A DNA stretch of 64,000 nucleotides from Clostridium sp. BJN0013 (GCF_040939125.1 NZ_CP162495.1:1488001-1552000); one strand, 5' to 3'; shown: positions 18,257-27,625, counted from the first letter of the stretch. Numbers and translations are program-made. Notes: a model not told the origin generated them from the letters alone.

Positions 18257-18754
18257 ATGAATATTACAATTAGGACAGTAAATATAAATGATTTAGATTC
18301 AGTGGCAAAAGTGGAGGCAAAGTGTTTTCCGCGAGCAGAAGCAGCTACTAAATTATCCTTAAAAAGGCGTATTGAAACATTTCCAGAAAGTTTTTTTGTA
18401 GCAGAAATCAACAATAAAATAATTGGATTCATAAATGGATGTGTGATAAATGGAACTGTTATTTATGATAAACTCTATGAAGATTCTACATTACATGTGC
18501 CAGAGGGAGACTATCAGACCATTTTTGGACTTGATATGATGCCAGATTATCGTCATAAGGGAATTGCCACGCAGTTGATGAATTATACGATAAAATCGTC
18601 AAAATTATCAGGACGTAAAGGGATTATATTAACTTGTAAAGAGAATCTCATTGAGTATTATAAAAAATTTGGGTATAAAAATAAAGGAGTATCAAAATCA
18701 GTACATGGAGGGGCTAAATGGTATGATATGATTTTAGAATTTAGTGAAAAATAA
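18257..18754 (+). CDS. GNAT-family N-acetyltransferase
   Basis: This 165-residue single GNAT domain begins MNITIRTVNINDLDSVAKVE. The acetyl-CoA binding loop is MPDYRHKGIATQLMN (the R/Q-x-x-G-x-G/A type), preceded by FGLDMMPDY and followed by the late strand YYKKFGYKNKG. The length and the conserved E-A-K-C-F-P near the start resemble arylalkylamine-type acetyltransferases. The substrate is unknown. It follows the MetE-like gene by about 60 bases with its own ribosome site (AGAGAGGAAG). The stop lies within the terminator stem. Confidence 0.82.
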   Translation: MNITIRTVNINDLDSVAKVEAKCFPRAEAATKLSLKRRIETFPESFFVAEINNKIIGFINGCVINGTVIYDKLYEDSTLHVPEGDYQTIFGLDMMPDYRHKGIATQLMNYTIKSSKLSGRKGIILTCKENLIEYYKKFGYKNKGVSKSVHGGAKWYDMILEFSEK

Positions 18755-18783
18755 GTACCGTTATCTTAGGTACTTATTTTTCT
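18748..18783 (+). terminator. Terminator after the GNAT gene
   Basis: AAATAAGTACC and GGTACTTATTT pair around a nine-base loop, followed by TTTCT. The GNAT stop codon lies in the left arm. Confidence 0.8.
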
Positions 18784-18857
18784 AATATATTTTACTTTTT
18801 TAATGAAATTTTCTTTATGTAGGGCACTCTTTTAAATATCTAAAAGTACATATAGAA

Positions 18858-19475
18858 TTAATTACTTGTCATTATATTGCCAGTATTGTGACAAGTTTGA
18901 ATTGTTCTACTAAATTTTTCTGATTTTGGCAATCTGATCTCAAGAACCCCACTTTGTAAAGTAGCTTCTACAGCTTCTGCTCTTACACTGGTGGAGAGAG
19001 GAACTGTTCTATTCAATACCAATTGATTATCTCCATTTAACAAGGTTCCTGAAATGGTTAATGAATCATTGCTAACATTGAGATTTAAATCATTTACTGG
19101 TGCATCTGATACATATGCTGATATCATAATGTCACTGGATGTTTCTGAGATATCTATTGTAGGCTGAACCATAATGCTTCTTATAACTGGATGATGGTAA
19201 ATCATATTATTAAAATTTCCACTTCCCATTTGAATACCCTGGTATGATAAAGTACATGGTGTCGTAATCATTTGATGAGGACTGGCTCCGCAGTTTATCA
19301 TTTGAGTTTCCATGGCATGCGGAGTATTATAAAAATTGTTTACTCCAGATTGCATGGGAAGTCCGTAGTTAAAAGCAGTACATGAATTTAAATGGCTTGA
19401 TGACATTGGAACAAATTTTAGCTGTTGTGCATTAACTCCCTGTTGATTTAAAGTATTAGTGTTCATTTGTATCAT
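18858..19475 (-). CDS. Hsp20/alpha-crystallin-like protein, possible spore coat type
   Basis: The product has 205 residues. Residues from about 105 form an alpha-crystallin domain: TIDISETSSDIMISAYVSD, SLTISGTLL, and near the end QSGVLEIRLPKSE, the classic GVLxIxLPK strand of small heat-shock proteins. The first 100 residues are rich in Asn, Gln, Met, Ser and His, have no charged clusters, and look disordered. In Bacillus, Hsp20-like proteins with such character occur in the spore coat (CotM, CotP), so a coat or chaperone role is inferred. The start follows TAGGAGGT. It converges on the GNAT gene. Confidence 0.75.
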   Translation of the reverse strand: MIQMNTNTLNQQGVNAQQLKFVPMSSSHLNSCTAFNYGLPMQSGVNNFYNTPHAMETQMINCGASPHQMITTPCTLSYQGIQMGSGNFNNMIYHHPVIRSIMVQPTIDISETSSDIMISAYVSDAPVNDLNLNVSNDSLTISGTLLNGDNQLVLNRTVPLSTSVRAEAVEATLQSGVLEIRLPKSEKFSRTIQTCHNTGNIMTSN

Positions 19476-19600
19476 AGTATACCTCCTAAATTTTCTTAAT
19501 TTTTACAGTAATTATTATTGCATATTAAGAGAAAAATTATTCAGAAATAAAAATTTATACATGTAATATAAAACTTTATTCTTAAAGGATTAATTTACTA

Positions 19601-19629
19601 TTGACAAAATGGCTAAAAAAGTATATCAT
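19601..19629 (+). promoter_or_regulatory. Sigma-A promoter of the SAM-riboswitch transcript
   Basis: TTGACA at 19601-19606 and TATCAT at 19624-19629 have a 17-base spacer. Transcription would begin near 19636, about 20 bases before the riboswitch. Confidence 0.7.
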
Positions 19630-19653
19630 TAACTACAAATTTAAATGAAAATT

Positions 19654-19808
19654 TCTTATCGAGAGTAGTGGAGGGACTGGCCCTATGATACTCGGCAACC
19701 TGAATATTTTTTATATATCAATGGTGCTAATTCCAGCAGGTTAAACCTGAAAGATGAGAGAAACGGTTAATATAGCTTTCTATAGTTTCTCTATAGGAAG
19801 TTTTTTTA
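19654..19808 (+). promoter_or_regulatory. SAM-I (S-box) riboswitch with terminator
   Basis: The aptamer runs from CTTATCGAGAG through GGAGGGACTGGCCCTATGAT, CTCGGCAACC and GGTGCTAATTCC to AAGATGAG, the standard S-box blocks in order. It is followed by a terminator stem (CTTTCTATAG with CTATAGGAAG, then TTTTTTT at about 19774-19808). High SAM should favour termination, switching off the sulfhydrylase and hydrolase downstream. Confidence 0.95.
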
Positions 19809-19955
19809 TTTGATTGGCTAGACAAACTGGAGGTCAAATTTTATCTATTATAGAGTTTTTTAAGTGTAATCTCTATGATATGTAGAATTTGGCCTCTTCT
19901 TCATTATATAGTACTTTATGAAAGTATATCTAAATTAGGAAAAGAGGAGATTTTC

Positions 19956-21254
19956 ATGAGTGAAAAATTTAAAATAGGAACAAAAGCAGTACAAGGAGGA
20001 TATTCGCCTAAGTCAGGTGATCCCAGGGTAGTTTCAATAGTTCAAAGTACATCATATAAATATGACAGTTTTGATGAAGTGGCAAATGTAGCAGCAGTGA
20101 GTGCAGATGTAACAGCATTAAATAAACAAGGAGGATATCTGTATACAAGAGTAGGAAATCCAACGGTGACAGCACTTGAAAAAAAATATGTAGAATTACA
20201 AGGTGGTGTTGAAGCAATTGCTACTGCATCGGGACAATCAGCAGTAGTTTATTCCATAATAAATATTGCAAATTCAGGAGATCACATTATTGCAAATTCA
20301 AATCTATATGGAGGTACATATAATCTTTTTAATACAATTATACCTAAGTTAGGGATTAATGTATCCTTTATGGATCCTGTGGCTTCTGAAGAAGAAATTT
20401 TAGCGGCAGCAACAGAAAAGACTAAACTGATATTTGGGGAAACCATAGGAAATCCAGGACTTAATGTATTAGATTTTGACAAATTTTCTTCTGTGGCAAC
20501 AAAATTGGATATACCATTTATTGTTGATAATACTATAGCAACACCTTATCTTATAAATCCATTTGAATATGGAGCAAATATAGTGGTTCATTCTACTACT
20601 AAATACTCAGATGGGCATGCAGTATCCCTTGGAGGAATAATTATTGATGGAGGAAACTTTAATTGGGCAAATGGAAAATTTCCTGATTATACCACTCCAA
20701 CTGGTCCCTATGATGTGGTATTTGTCAATGAATTTGGAAAACGTGCTTTTTCAGGAAAATTAAGAACCAATTTAGTTGAAGAATTTGGTGCGGCGCCAGC
20801 TCCATTTAATGCATTTTTAACAAATCTGGGATTGGAAACTTTACATTTAAGAATGGAAAGACATTCATACAATGCTTTAAATTTAGCTAAATACCTTTCA
20901 AATCATCCTAAAATTCAATGGGTCAGATATCCCTATCTGGAATGGGATCCAGAATATGAAAGAGCAAAAAAATATTTAAATGGAGGAGCAAGTGGAATTT
21001 TAACTTTTGGGGTAAAGGGGGGAATTGAAGCGGCAAAAACTTTAGGAGAAAATTTAAAATTAGCTTCCATAGTTGTTAATTTAGGTGATGTAAGAACCTA
21101 TGTAATCCATCCTGCAAGTACAACCCATTTGGCATTATCGGAAGAACAACAAAGAGAGGCAGGAGTGACGCCTGAATTAATCAGGGTGTCTGTAGGAATT
21201 GAAGATATTGAAGATATAATAGCAGATTTTCAGCAGGCTTTAGATAGAGTCTGA
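19956..21254 (+). CDS. metY: O-acetylhomoserine sulfhydrylase, paralogue 2 (SAM-controlled)
   Basis: This 432-residue PLP enzyme would make homocysteine from O-acetylhomoserine and sulfide. The Schiff-base lysine is K216 in HSTTKYSDGHA; TASGQSAV, VDNTIATP and the C-terminal HPASTTH are the other family blocks. The ATG at 19956 follows AAAGAGGAG; upstream in-frame codons run into the leader and lack such a site. A SAM-I riboswitch directly upstream ties it to methionine supply, which supports a biosynthetic rather than degradative role. It is AT-rich like the host genome, unlike paralogue 1. Confidence 0.92.
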   Translation: MSEKFKIGTKAVQGGYSPKSGDPRVVSIVQSTSYKYDSFDEVANVAAVSADVTALNKQGGYLYTRVGNPTVTALEKKYVELQGGVEAIATASGQSAVVYSIINIANSGDHIIANSNLYGGTYNLFNTIIPKLGINVSFMDPVASEEEILAAATEKTKLIFGETIGNPGLNVLDFDKFSSVATKLDIPFIVDNTIATPYLINPFEYGANIVVHSTTKYSDGHAVSLGGIIIDGGNFNWANGKFPDYTTPTGPYDVVFVNEFGKRAFSGKLRTNLVEEFGAAPAPFNAFLTNLGLETLHLRMERHSYNALNLAKYLSNHPKIQWVRYPYLEWDPEYERAKKYLNGGASGILTFGVKGGIEAAKTLGENLKLASIVVNLGDVRTYVIHPASTTHLALSEEQQREAGVTPELIRVSVGIEDIEDIIADFQQALDRV

Positions 21255-21290
21255 AATAGGTAATTTTAAAAATACAGAGGTGTAATATAT

Positions 21291-22289
21291 ATGGGTATAA
21301 ATAATATAGAAGTAACTCCAACTGTGAAATCAAATACTGTATATATATCTGAAACATTTTTTTATAAGGATGCTCAGGGGGTGGATATTTTTACTGAAAA
21401 GTGGTATCCAACTAAAGGTAAGGATATATATGGCGTTATACAAGTGGCCCATGGTATGGGAGAAACTACTGATTATTATAGAGAATTTAGCCAGGAGATG
21501 GTTAAAGCTGGTTTTATTGTATATATTAATGAGGGACGTGGACATGGTAGAACAGCAGGAGACATAAATGAACCATCCTATGCAGAAAATGCAGGATATA
21601 TGGGAGAAGATGGAATAAACTGGATGGTTGAAGATATAAAATTATTGACGGATATTATAAAAAGGCAGAACCCGGCATTGCCAAATTTTCTCTTGGGCCA
21701 CAGTTTAGGTTCAGTTTTAGCTCAAATATATGCCTATAAATACGGCAGTGAAGTAAATGGAATCATATATTCTGGGACTACAGGCCCAATTCACATAAAA
21801 AAAATAGCAGAATTAATTGAAACAGCAAGTAAAGAGGCAAAAAAGATTGGAAGAAAGGCTGTGAGTATTGAGGCTTCAAATATATTTTTTGAGCATTTTA
21901 ATGATGAATTTCAACCGTCTAAAACAGATTATGATTGGCTGACAAGTGATTCTAAAATGCTTGAAGATACATTAAGTTCTCCTTATGCCGCAGTAGAATA
22001 TAAGGTTGGCTATTTTGAGGATTTATTTAATTCTTTAAAGGATATACACAAGCCTTCTATTATCGAAAAAATACCTAAGGACTTACCTATATTTTCAATA
22101 TCGGGGAGTAAAGATCCCTTTGGAGATAATGGAAAAGGTATAAAGGAACTGTTTAAAATATATAAGCAATATGGTATTAAAGATGCAACTTATAAAATAT
22201 ATGAAAATGGACGGCATGAAATGCTCAGAGAGGTAAATAGAGATGAAGTAATAAAAGATCTGCATAATTGGCTATATAATCATATATAA
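21291..22289 (+). CDS. Alpha/beta hydrolase (serine aminopeptidase S33 / monoacylglycerol lipase type)
   Basis: The product has 332 residues. VIQVAHGMGETTDYY gives the oxyanion HG motif, LLGHSLGSVLA the nucleophilic serine elbow, FSISGSKDPFG the acid and ENGRHEMLRE the catalytic histidine, in the order of lysophospholipase-like hydrolases. It has no signal peptide. It follows metY by 36 bases and shares the SAM-controlled transcript, which suggests a sulfur or methionine-related ester substrate, but that is only context. The 5' part has an extra 40 residues before the fold. Confidence 0.82.
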   Translation: MGINNIEVTPTVKSNTVYISETFFYKDAQGVDIFTEKWYPTKGKDIYGVIQVAHGMGETTDYYREFSQEMVKAGFIVYINEGRGHGRTAGDINEPSYAENAGYMGEDGINWMVEDIKLLTDIIKRQNPALPNFLLGHSLGSVLAQIYAYKYGSEVNGIIYSGTTGPIHIKKIAELIETASKEAKKIGRKAVSIEASNIFFEHFNDEFQPSKTDYDWLTSDSKMLEDTLSSPYAAVEYKVGYFEDLFNSLKDIHKPSIIEKIPKDLPIFSISGSKDPFGDNGKGIKELFKIYKQYGIKDATYKIYENGRHEMLREVNRDEVIKDLHNWLYNHI

Positions 22290-22329
22290 TTTAAAAAATA
22301 GTATTTACACAGTTTACCGGTAAACCGGA

Positions 22330-22362
22330 GGCTACATCCCTAAAAAGATGTAGCCTTTTTAT
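22330..22362 (+). terminator. Terminator after the hydrolase gene
   Basis: GGCTACATC and GATGTAGCC pair around CCTAAAAA-type loop bases, followed by TTTTTATG. A separate 14-base perfect palindrome, GTTTACCGGTAAAC, lies just upstream at 22312-22325. Confidence 0.85.
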
Positions 22363-23513
22363 GTAAAATTAATTTCAATAAATTTTTAAGGGGGTTTTTT
22401 TAGTGTCAGAAGAAAATTTAAAATTTGATACCATAAAGGTAAGAGGAGGTTATAATTCTGAGGAACATAATCTTTCTGTATCAGTTCCAATTTATGAAAC
22501 TGCGGCATTTGATTTAGGAAATACAGAAAGGGCAGGAAGATTGTTCTCATTTTCAGAACTGGGATTTATCTATTCAAGACTTAGCAATCCTACAGTTGAA
22601 GTATTAGAAAAAAGAGTAGCTGCTTTAGATGGAGCAGCCGGTGCCATTGCATTAAGTTCCGGGATGGCTGCTATAACTTATACACTTCTTAATGTAGCTG
22701 AACACGGAGGCAGAATACTTACAACTCCTTATCTTTATGGAGGAACATTGGATGGTTTTAAAAAGTTATATCCTAAATTTGGCATTGAAATAGATAAGTT
22801 TGATGATTTCAATAATCCAGAAGCTCTTGCAAAACAAATAAAGCCGGATACTAAGGCTATATTTGCAGAAAGCATAAGTAATCCAAATGCCGCTGTAGCA
22901 GATATAGAAAAAATTGCGGAGGTAGCCCATAAATATGATATACCACTTGTTGTAGATAATACATTAGCTACACCATACCTTCTTAATCCAATAAAATATG
23001 GTGCTGATATTGTAATTTATTCAGCTACAAAAGCACTTAATGGCCACGGAAATGTAATTGCTGGAATTATACTGGAAAGTGGTAAATTTAATTGGGGAAA
23101 TGGTAAATTTCCACAATTTTTGGAACCGTATTATACTTTAAGAGATCATGAAGGTAGAGCGAGGAATTTCATTGAGGTATTTCCAGATTTTCCATTTATC
23201 ACGAGAATAAGACTTAATTATTTGAATTATTTTGGTGCATCCCTGAGCCCCTTTGATGCTTATCTGGTGTTATTAGGCCTGGAAACTTTATCTGAAAGAA
23301 TAGAAAAGCAGCTGTCAAATACTAAAAAAATAATTAGCTATTTACAAGAGAACAATAATGTTCAGTGGATAAAATATCCTTCATTAGATAATAATCCCTA
23401 TAAAGAACTCAGCAAAAAATACTTGCCCAAAGGAGCTGGAGCTGTATTTTCCTTTGGACTTAAAGGCACAGATGATCAAATAAATAAATTTTTAAATTCA
23501 ATAAAATTATTTA

Positions 23514-24391
23514 GGGTGTGTCTGAAAACTAAATATTGCGAAAGAACCGAGTTTTAGGTAAAATAAGATAAAAAACTTGGAGGGTGCAAATATGTCACAG
23601 AAGCGTTATGAAATATCAGATGAACAATGGGATCAAATAAAAAACTTAATTCCAATAGCAAAAACAGGACGACCTCCAAAAGACAACCGACTTATATTTA
23701 ATGCCATACTATGGATTGCAAGAAGTGGTGCAGCATGGCGTGATTTACCAGAACGCTTCGGTTCATGGAAAACTGTATACAGTCGTTTTTGTAAGTGGCG
23801 TAACGATGGTACTTTATTAACAATTTTTAAAGAGTTAACCTCAGATGCAGATTATGAAAATTTAAGCATTGATTCAACATGTATAAAAGCCCACCAGCAC
23901 AGTGCTGGTGCTAAAAAGGGGCTGTAAACAGCGAAACAAAACAGCATATTGGACTGAGTCGCGGCGGACATACAACAAAAATTCATGCAGTTGTTGATGG
24001 ACTTGGCAATCCAATCCATTTTCAATTATCATCTGGCAATCTACACGACAGTACACAGGCCGTAGATGTTCTTTCCAACGTTGATATAGAAGGCAGCAAT
24101 ATCCTGGCAGATAAGGCATATGGCACAAATGAAATTAGAGAATATATTACTTCAAAGAAATCCTCATATACTATTCCACCAAAATCAAATGTAAGAGAAC
24201 CATGGAATTGTGACTGGTGGCTGTACAAGGAACGTCATTTAGTTGAATGTTTCTTTAACAAAATCAAACATTTTAGAAGAATTGCAACTCGTTATGACAA
24301 GCTTGCTGATTCTTTCCTTGCTTTTGTTTATATTGCTGCTATTTTTATTTTATCTAAGTAATTTATTGTTGCATTGTTTTCAGACACACTC
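23514..24391 (+). mobile_element. IS5-family (IS427-like) insertion sequence, 878 bp
   Basis: The ends are near-perfect 16-base inverted repeats, GGGTGTGTCTGAAAAC at the left and GTTTTCAGACACACTC at the right (one mismatch), flanked on both sides by a TA duplication (23512-23513 and 24392-24393). Inside is one transposase encoded in two overlapping frames. Size, TA target and frameshifted DDE transposase fit the IS427 group of the IS5 family. The intact ends and uninterrupted frames suggest a young, possibly active copy. Confidence 0.9.
23592..24361 (+). CDS. IS5-family DDE transposase, two frames joined by a -1 shift
   Basis: The first frame (23592-23927) starts MSQKRYEISDEQWDQIKNLI and includes the first catalytic Asp in LSIDSTCIKAH. 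It ends at a TAA after AAA AAG GGG CTG. The second frame, entered by a -1 slip at A-AAG-GGG (23915-23921), continues AVNSETKQHIGLSRGG, then NILADKAYGTN with the second Asp, and ECFFNKIKHFRR with the Glu and trailing Arg. It stops at 24361. No frame damage other than this shift is seen, so programmed frameshifting is more likely than decay. Confidence 0.88.
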
Positions 24392-24629
24392 TAGTTATCA
24401 TACCAATATAGGTGATTCCAGATCCTTGATTGTAAATTCACCTAAGACAACTCACGGTGAACTTACTCCAGAGGAAAAAGAATTCTCACGTATAGAATCC
24501 AATACAATAAGGCTTTCCATAGGACTTGAAGATGCAGAAGATCTTATTTGGGATTTGGAGCAGGCATTTGAGAAAACCTTCTCGGAAAGGCCTCAGGAAG
24601 TATTAAAATAGAAAGATGAGGGGATTATC

Positions 24630-25631
24630 ATGAAAAGATTTAAAAGTTTGGCTGCTATTTTTTTAATTGCAGCTTCTATTCCAGTTTTTACTGCATGTGG
24701 GCAAAATAGCTCTTCTACTGAATCTACAGGAAAATATAAATATGGAAAACTTCAAATTCAGGCTCTTGGAGGAGGAGTTTGTGGTGCTCCAGCTTATATA
24801 GCCAAAGAAAAAGGATTTTTTGCCAAAGAAGGATTTGATGTAACTCTTGTAAGTGGAACATTTGAAGAACAAAAAACCGGACTTGCAAGTGGTGAGTTTA
24901 CTGTTACCAATGGTGATTTTCAATTTTTCCCTTCAGTTCAACAAGGCCTTGATATTAAAGTTATAGGTGGGCTGCATAAAGGTTGTATTAAATTGGTTGT
25001 ACCTCCTAATTCCCCTATAAAAACTGCAAATGATTTGAAGGGAAAGAGAATAGGGGTGGATGAAATAGGAGGAACTCCAATGGCTATTACTACTCTTGTA
25101 CTGGCTAATGCAGGAATTGATCCAACCAAAGATGTTAAATGGGTACCTTATCCACTTGATCAATTGACAAAGGCTGTAGATAAAGGCGATGTGGATGCTT
25201 TTGCTGCATGGGATCCATTTGCTACACTAGCTGAACGAGATAATAACTATAAAGTTATAACGGATATTGCACAGGATCCATTGTTTAAAGGAAAATCATG
25301 TTGTTTTTTATATGCATCTAATAAAGAAATCAAAGAGAATCCGGAAAAAATTGCAGCTCTTGTAAGAGCATATAAAGCAGCAGATGACTGGATAGCAAAG
25401 AATCCAGAAGAAGCTGCCAAAATTGAAGTTGATAAAAAATATGTATCAACCACGGATGTAAAACTTGTTACTGAACTTATAAAAAATTATGATTTTCAAT
25501 ATACTACGGATGCTGCAAAAGAAGATGTTAAATATTTTGTAGGACAGTTAAATAAAACTGGATTCTTAAAAAAGGATACAGATCCCGAAAAATTTGCCAA
25601 TGATGTATATTATGATGCATCAGGCAAGTAA
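24630..25631 (+). CDS. ABC transporter substrate-binding lipoprotein (sulfonate/taurine/nitrate type)
   Basis: This 333-residue protein begins with a lipoprotein signal (KRFKSLAAIFLIAASIPVF, lipobox FTAC, Cys23). The mature part resembles SsuA/TauA/NrtA binding proteins: GGGVCGAPAYIAKEKGFFAKEGFDV (shown in part), then FPSVQQGLDIKVIGGLHKG and the block DLKGKRIGVDEIGGTP. These proteins bind aliphatic sulfonates, taurine, nitrate or thiamine precursors outside the membrane. The sulfhydrylase 18 bases upstream favours an organosulfur ligand, but binding residues alone do not settle it. The permease and ATPase genes follow. Confidence 0.88.
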   Translation: MKRFKSLAAIFLIAASIPVFTACGQNSSSTESTGKYKYGKLQIQALGGGVCGAPAYIAKEKGFFAKEGFDVTLVSGTFEEQKTGLASGEFTVTNGDFQFFPSVQQGLDIKVIGGLHKGCIKLVVPPNSPIKTANDLKGKRIGVDEIGGTPMAITTLVLANAGIDPTKDVKWVPYPLDQLTKAVDKGDVDAFAAWDPFATLAERDNNYKVITDIAQDPLFKGKSCCFLYASNKEIKENPEKIAALVRAYKAADDWIAKNPEEAAKIEVDKKYVSTTDVKLVTELIKNYDFQYTTDAAKEDVKYFVGQLNKTGFLKKDTDPEKFANDVYYDASGK

Positions 25632-25675
25632 GGTATCGGCATATTTTCACATATATAGTAGGAAGGAGAATTAAA

Positions 25676-26728
25676 GTGAGCATTTTAAGTGAATTGGTGA
25701 ATTCAAAGGCTGTATCCAAATCAAAAATTTTACCAGAGGGCACTGATAAAATAAATGTAGTAAAAGCACCTGATACAGTAAACTGGAAACCCAAATCAAA
25801 AGTTTGGACAGTTTTACAAATTATTGCTTTTATTGTGGCTTTAATTGAAAATTTTGCACTGCCTACAGTGCAGGCAGTTAATGTATTACCCTATAGAATT
25901 ATGCTGATACTTTTTATAGTTTATCTGGGAGTAATATATATTCTATCCTTTTCAAATGAAAAACTAAGAGCAAAATTTAATCATAAAGCCCAATTTTATT
26001 TTGCTATAGGAATTGGATTTACAACATGGGATATATTGTCTACTAAAACTAATATACTGCCTCTGCCATTTTTCCCTGGACCAGCTCAGATAATTCAAGT
26101 AATTGTTGAAGATTGGAGCACACTCTTGATGAGTACTGCTTATTCCATGAGACTTTTAGTTATAGGTTTTATAGTAGGGACATTTTTAGGATTGGTAACA
26201 GGAATTCTAATGGGATGGTACAGACAGTGGTATTATTGGTTTTTCCCTGTACTTAAAGTCATAGGAGTAGTTCCCGCAGTAGCATGGATACCTTTAGTAA
26301 TGGTAATATTTCCGTCAACTTTGGTTTCAGAGGCAGCTTTAATTGTACTTTGTGTGTGGTTTCCAGTAGCTTTTATGGCCTCTGGAGGTATAGAAAATAT
26401 ACCTAAATCCTATTTTGAAGCAGCTAAAACTCTTGGAGCAGATGAAAAATTCTTAATATTTAAAATAGCTATACCCGGTGCTATGCCATCCATATTTACA
26501 GGTATTTATACAGCTACAGGACTTTCATTTACTACACTTGTGGTTTCTGAAATGGTAGGAGCAAAGGCAGGACTGGGGTGGTATATAAACTGGGCTAAAG
26601 GCTGGTCGAATTATGCAAAAGTTTATGCGGCCATAGTCATAATGGCAGTAGTTTTTTCTATTGTATTGGCAATTATATTTAAAATTAGAGATAAGGTACT
26701 TATATGGCAAAGGGGGCTGTTAAAATGA
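25676..26728 (+). CDS. ABC transporter permease (SsuC/TauC type)
   Basis: The product has 350 residues. There is an N-terminal cytosolic stretch of about 45 residues, then six or seven membrane helices. The coupling-loop motif between helices is YFEAAKTLGADEKFLIFKIAIPGA, the EAA motif of importers, of which EAAKTLGA is the core. GAKAGLGWYINWA near the end is typical of the sulfonate/nitrate permease family. The GTG start follows GAAGGAG. The stop overlaps the ATPase start (ATGA). It would form a homodimeric channel with SsuB-like ATPases. Confidence 0.88.
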   Translation: MSILSELVNSKAVSKSKILPEGTDKINVVKAPDTVNWKPKSKVWTVLQIIAFIVALIENFALPTVQAVNVLPYRIMLILFIVYLGVIYILSFSNEKLRAKFNHKAQFYFAIGIGFTTWDILSTKTNILPLPFFPGPAQIIQVIVEDWSTLLMSTAYSMRLLVIGFIVGTFLGLVTGILMGWYRQWYYWFFPVLKVIGVVPAVAWIPLVMVIFPSTLVSEAALIVLCVWFPVAFMASGGIENIPKSYFEAAKTLGADEKFLIFKIAIPGAMPSIFTGIYTATGLSFTTLVVSEMVGAKAGLGWYINWAKGWSNYAKVYAAIVIMAVVFSIVLAIIFKIRDKVLIWQRGLLK

Positions 26729-27504
26729 CAAGATCTCCAGTTGCAAATAATGCGGCTGTCGAAATAAAAAATGTAGATAGAACTTATATAGATGTAAATG
26801 GCAATTTAGTTGAAGCTTTGCGTAATGTAAATTTAAGTATTAGAGCAGGAGAGTTTATTTCATTTATAGGATCATCCGGGTGTGGCAAGACAACGCTTAT
26901 GAGACTTATAGCAGGTCTTGATAAGCCTCAATCTGGAGAATTGTTTTTAGATGATAAAAAGATAGAAAGCACTAATTTTGAAAGAGGATATGTATTTCAA
27001 CAGGCAAATTTATTTCCCTGGGAAACCATTGAAGATAATATTGCAGCAGGACTTAAAGCCAGAAAGATTTATAGAGAACATAAAAGCGAAGTTCAAGAAT
27101 ATATAAAACTTACAGGACTTCAGGGATTTGAAAAATCATATCCTCACCAGGTTTCTGGAGGAATGGCTCAAAGAGCTTCTCTTGCCCGTGCACTTATAAA
27201 TAATCCCAAAGTATTGCTTCTTGACGAACCTTTAGGTGCATTGGATGCTTTTACGAGAATGGATTTACAGGATAAATTAATAGAACTCTGGCAAAAAAGA
27301 GGAACAACCATGGTACTTGTTACCCATGATGTAGATGAGGCAATTTATCTCAGTGATAGAATAGTAATTATGACTCCACGTCCGGGAAAAATAGAGGATG
27401 TGGTAGAAGTAAAAATTAACAGGCCTAGAAATAGAAATGAATCTGAATTCATTGAAATCAGAAAACAAATACTTGAAAAGTTACATTTAGCCAATAAACA
27501 TTAA
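26725..27504 (+). CDS. ABC transporter ATP-binding protein (SsuB/TauB type)
   Basis: The product has 259 residues with all ATPase motifs: Walker A GSSGCGKTT, Q-loop FQQANLFPW, signature VSGGMAQRASLARAL, Walker B VLLLDEPLGALD and switch LVTHDVDEA. It powers import by the binding protein and permease encoded upstream. The ATG overlaps the permease stop by four bases, indicating translational coupling, and follows AAGGGGG; the in-frame ATG at 26704 lies deep in the permease gene and is less likely. It is the last gene of the unit; a hairpin follows at 27529. Confidence 0.92.
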   Translation: MTRSPVANNAAVEIKNVDRTYIDVNGNLVEALRNVNLSIRAGEFISFIGSSGCGKTTLMRLIAGLDKPQSGELFLDDKKIESTNFERGYVFQQANLFPWETIEDNIAAGLKARKIYREHKSEVQEYIKLTGLQGFEKSYPHQVSGGMAQRASLARALINNPKVLLLDEPLGALDAFTRMDLQDKLIELWQKRGTTMVLVTHDVDEAIYLSDRIVIMTPRPGKIEDVVEVKINRPRNRNESEFIEIRKQILEKLHLANKH

Positions 27505-27528
27505 AATGAATTATATAATTAAGATGTA

Positions 27529-27566
27529 AGGTGAGCATTATTAATTGAGAAAATGCTCACCTAAAT
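27529..27566 (+). terminator. Hairpin after the ABC importer operon
   Basis: AGGTGAGCATT and AATGCTCACCT pair perfectly around a 12-base loop. Only AAATTTTAG follows, so termination may be weak; the symmetry could also serve the opposite gene. Confidence 0.6.
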
Positions 27567-27625
27567 TTTAGTCCAATGAGAAAAGTTAATATGAACCCTT
27601 CAATTATTTTACCTATGTCAGGTTA

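Larger units (their letters stand above)
22403..24611 (+). pseudogene. O-acetylhomoserine sulfhydrylase, paralogue 3, split by an IS
   Basis: The 5' part (370 codons from a GTG after AAGGGGG) has the PLP lysine K210 in YSATKALNGHG and SSGMAAITY. At 23513 the reading frame runs into an insertion sequence. The missing end reappears at 24394-24611, with SYHTNIGDSRSLIVNSP and the final ESNTIRLSIGLEDAEDLIWD. Removing 23514-24391 plus one TA copy restores an unbroken frame of about 442 codons with LFSYHTNIGDSRS across the join. As it stands the enzyme lacks its C-terminal PLP and substrate loops and should be inactive. It leads a transcript with the ABC transporter genes. Confidence 0.92.

Noticed and set aside
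24243-24611. A 122-codon frame at the right end of the IS and the sulfhydrylase 3' half
   Set aside because: Its first half is a wrong-frame reading of the transposase; only the part from 24394 on is genuine, as the 3' end of the split sulfhydrylase.
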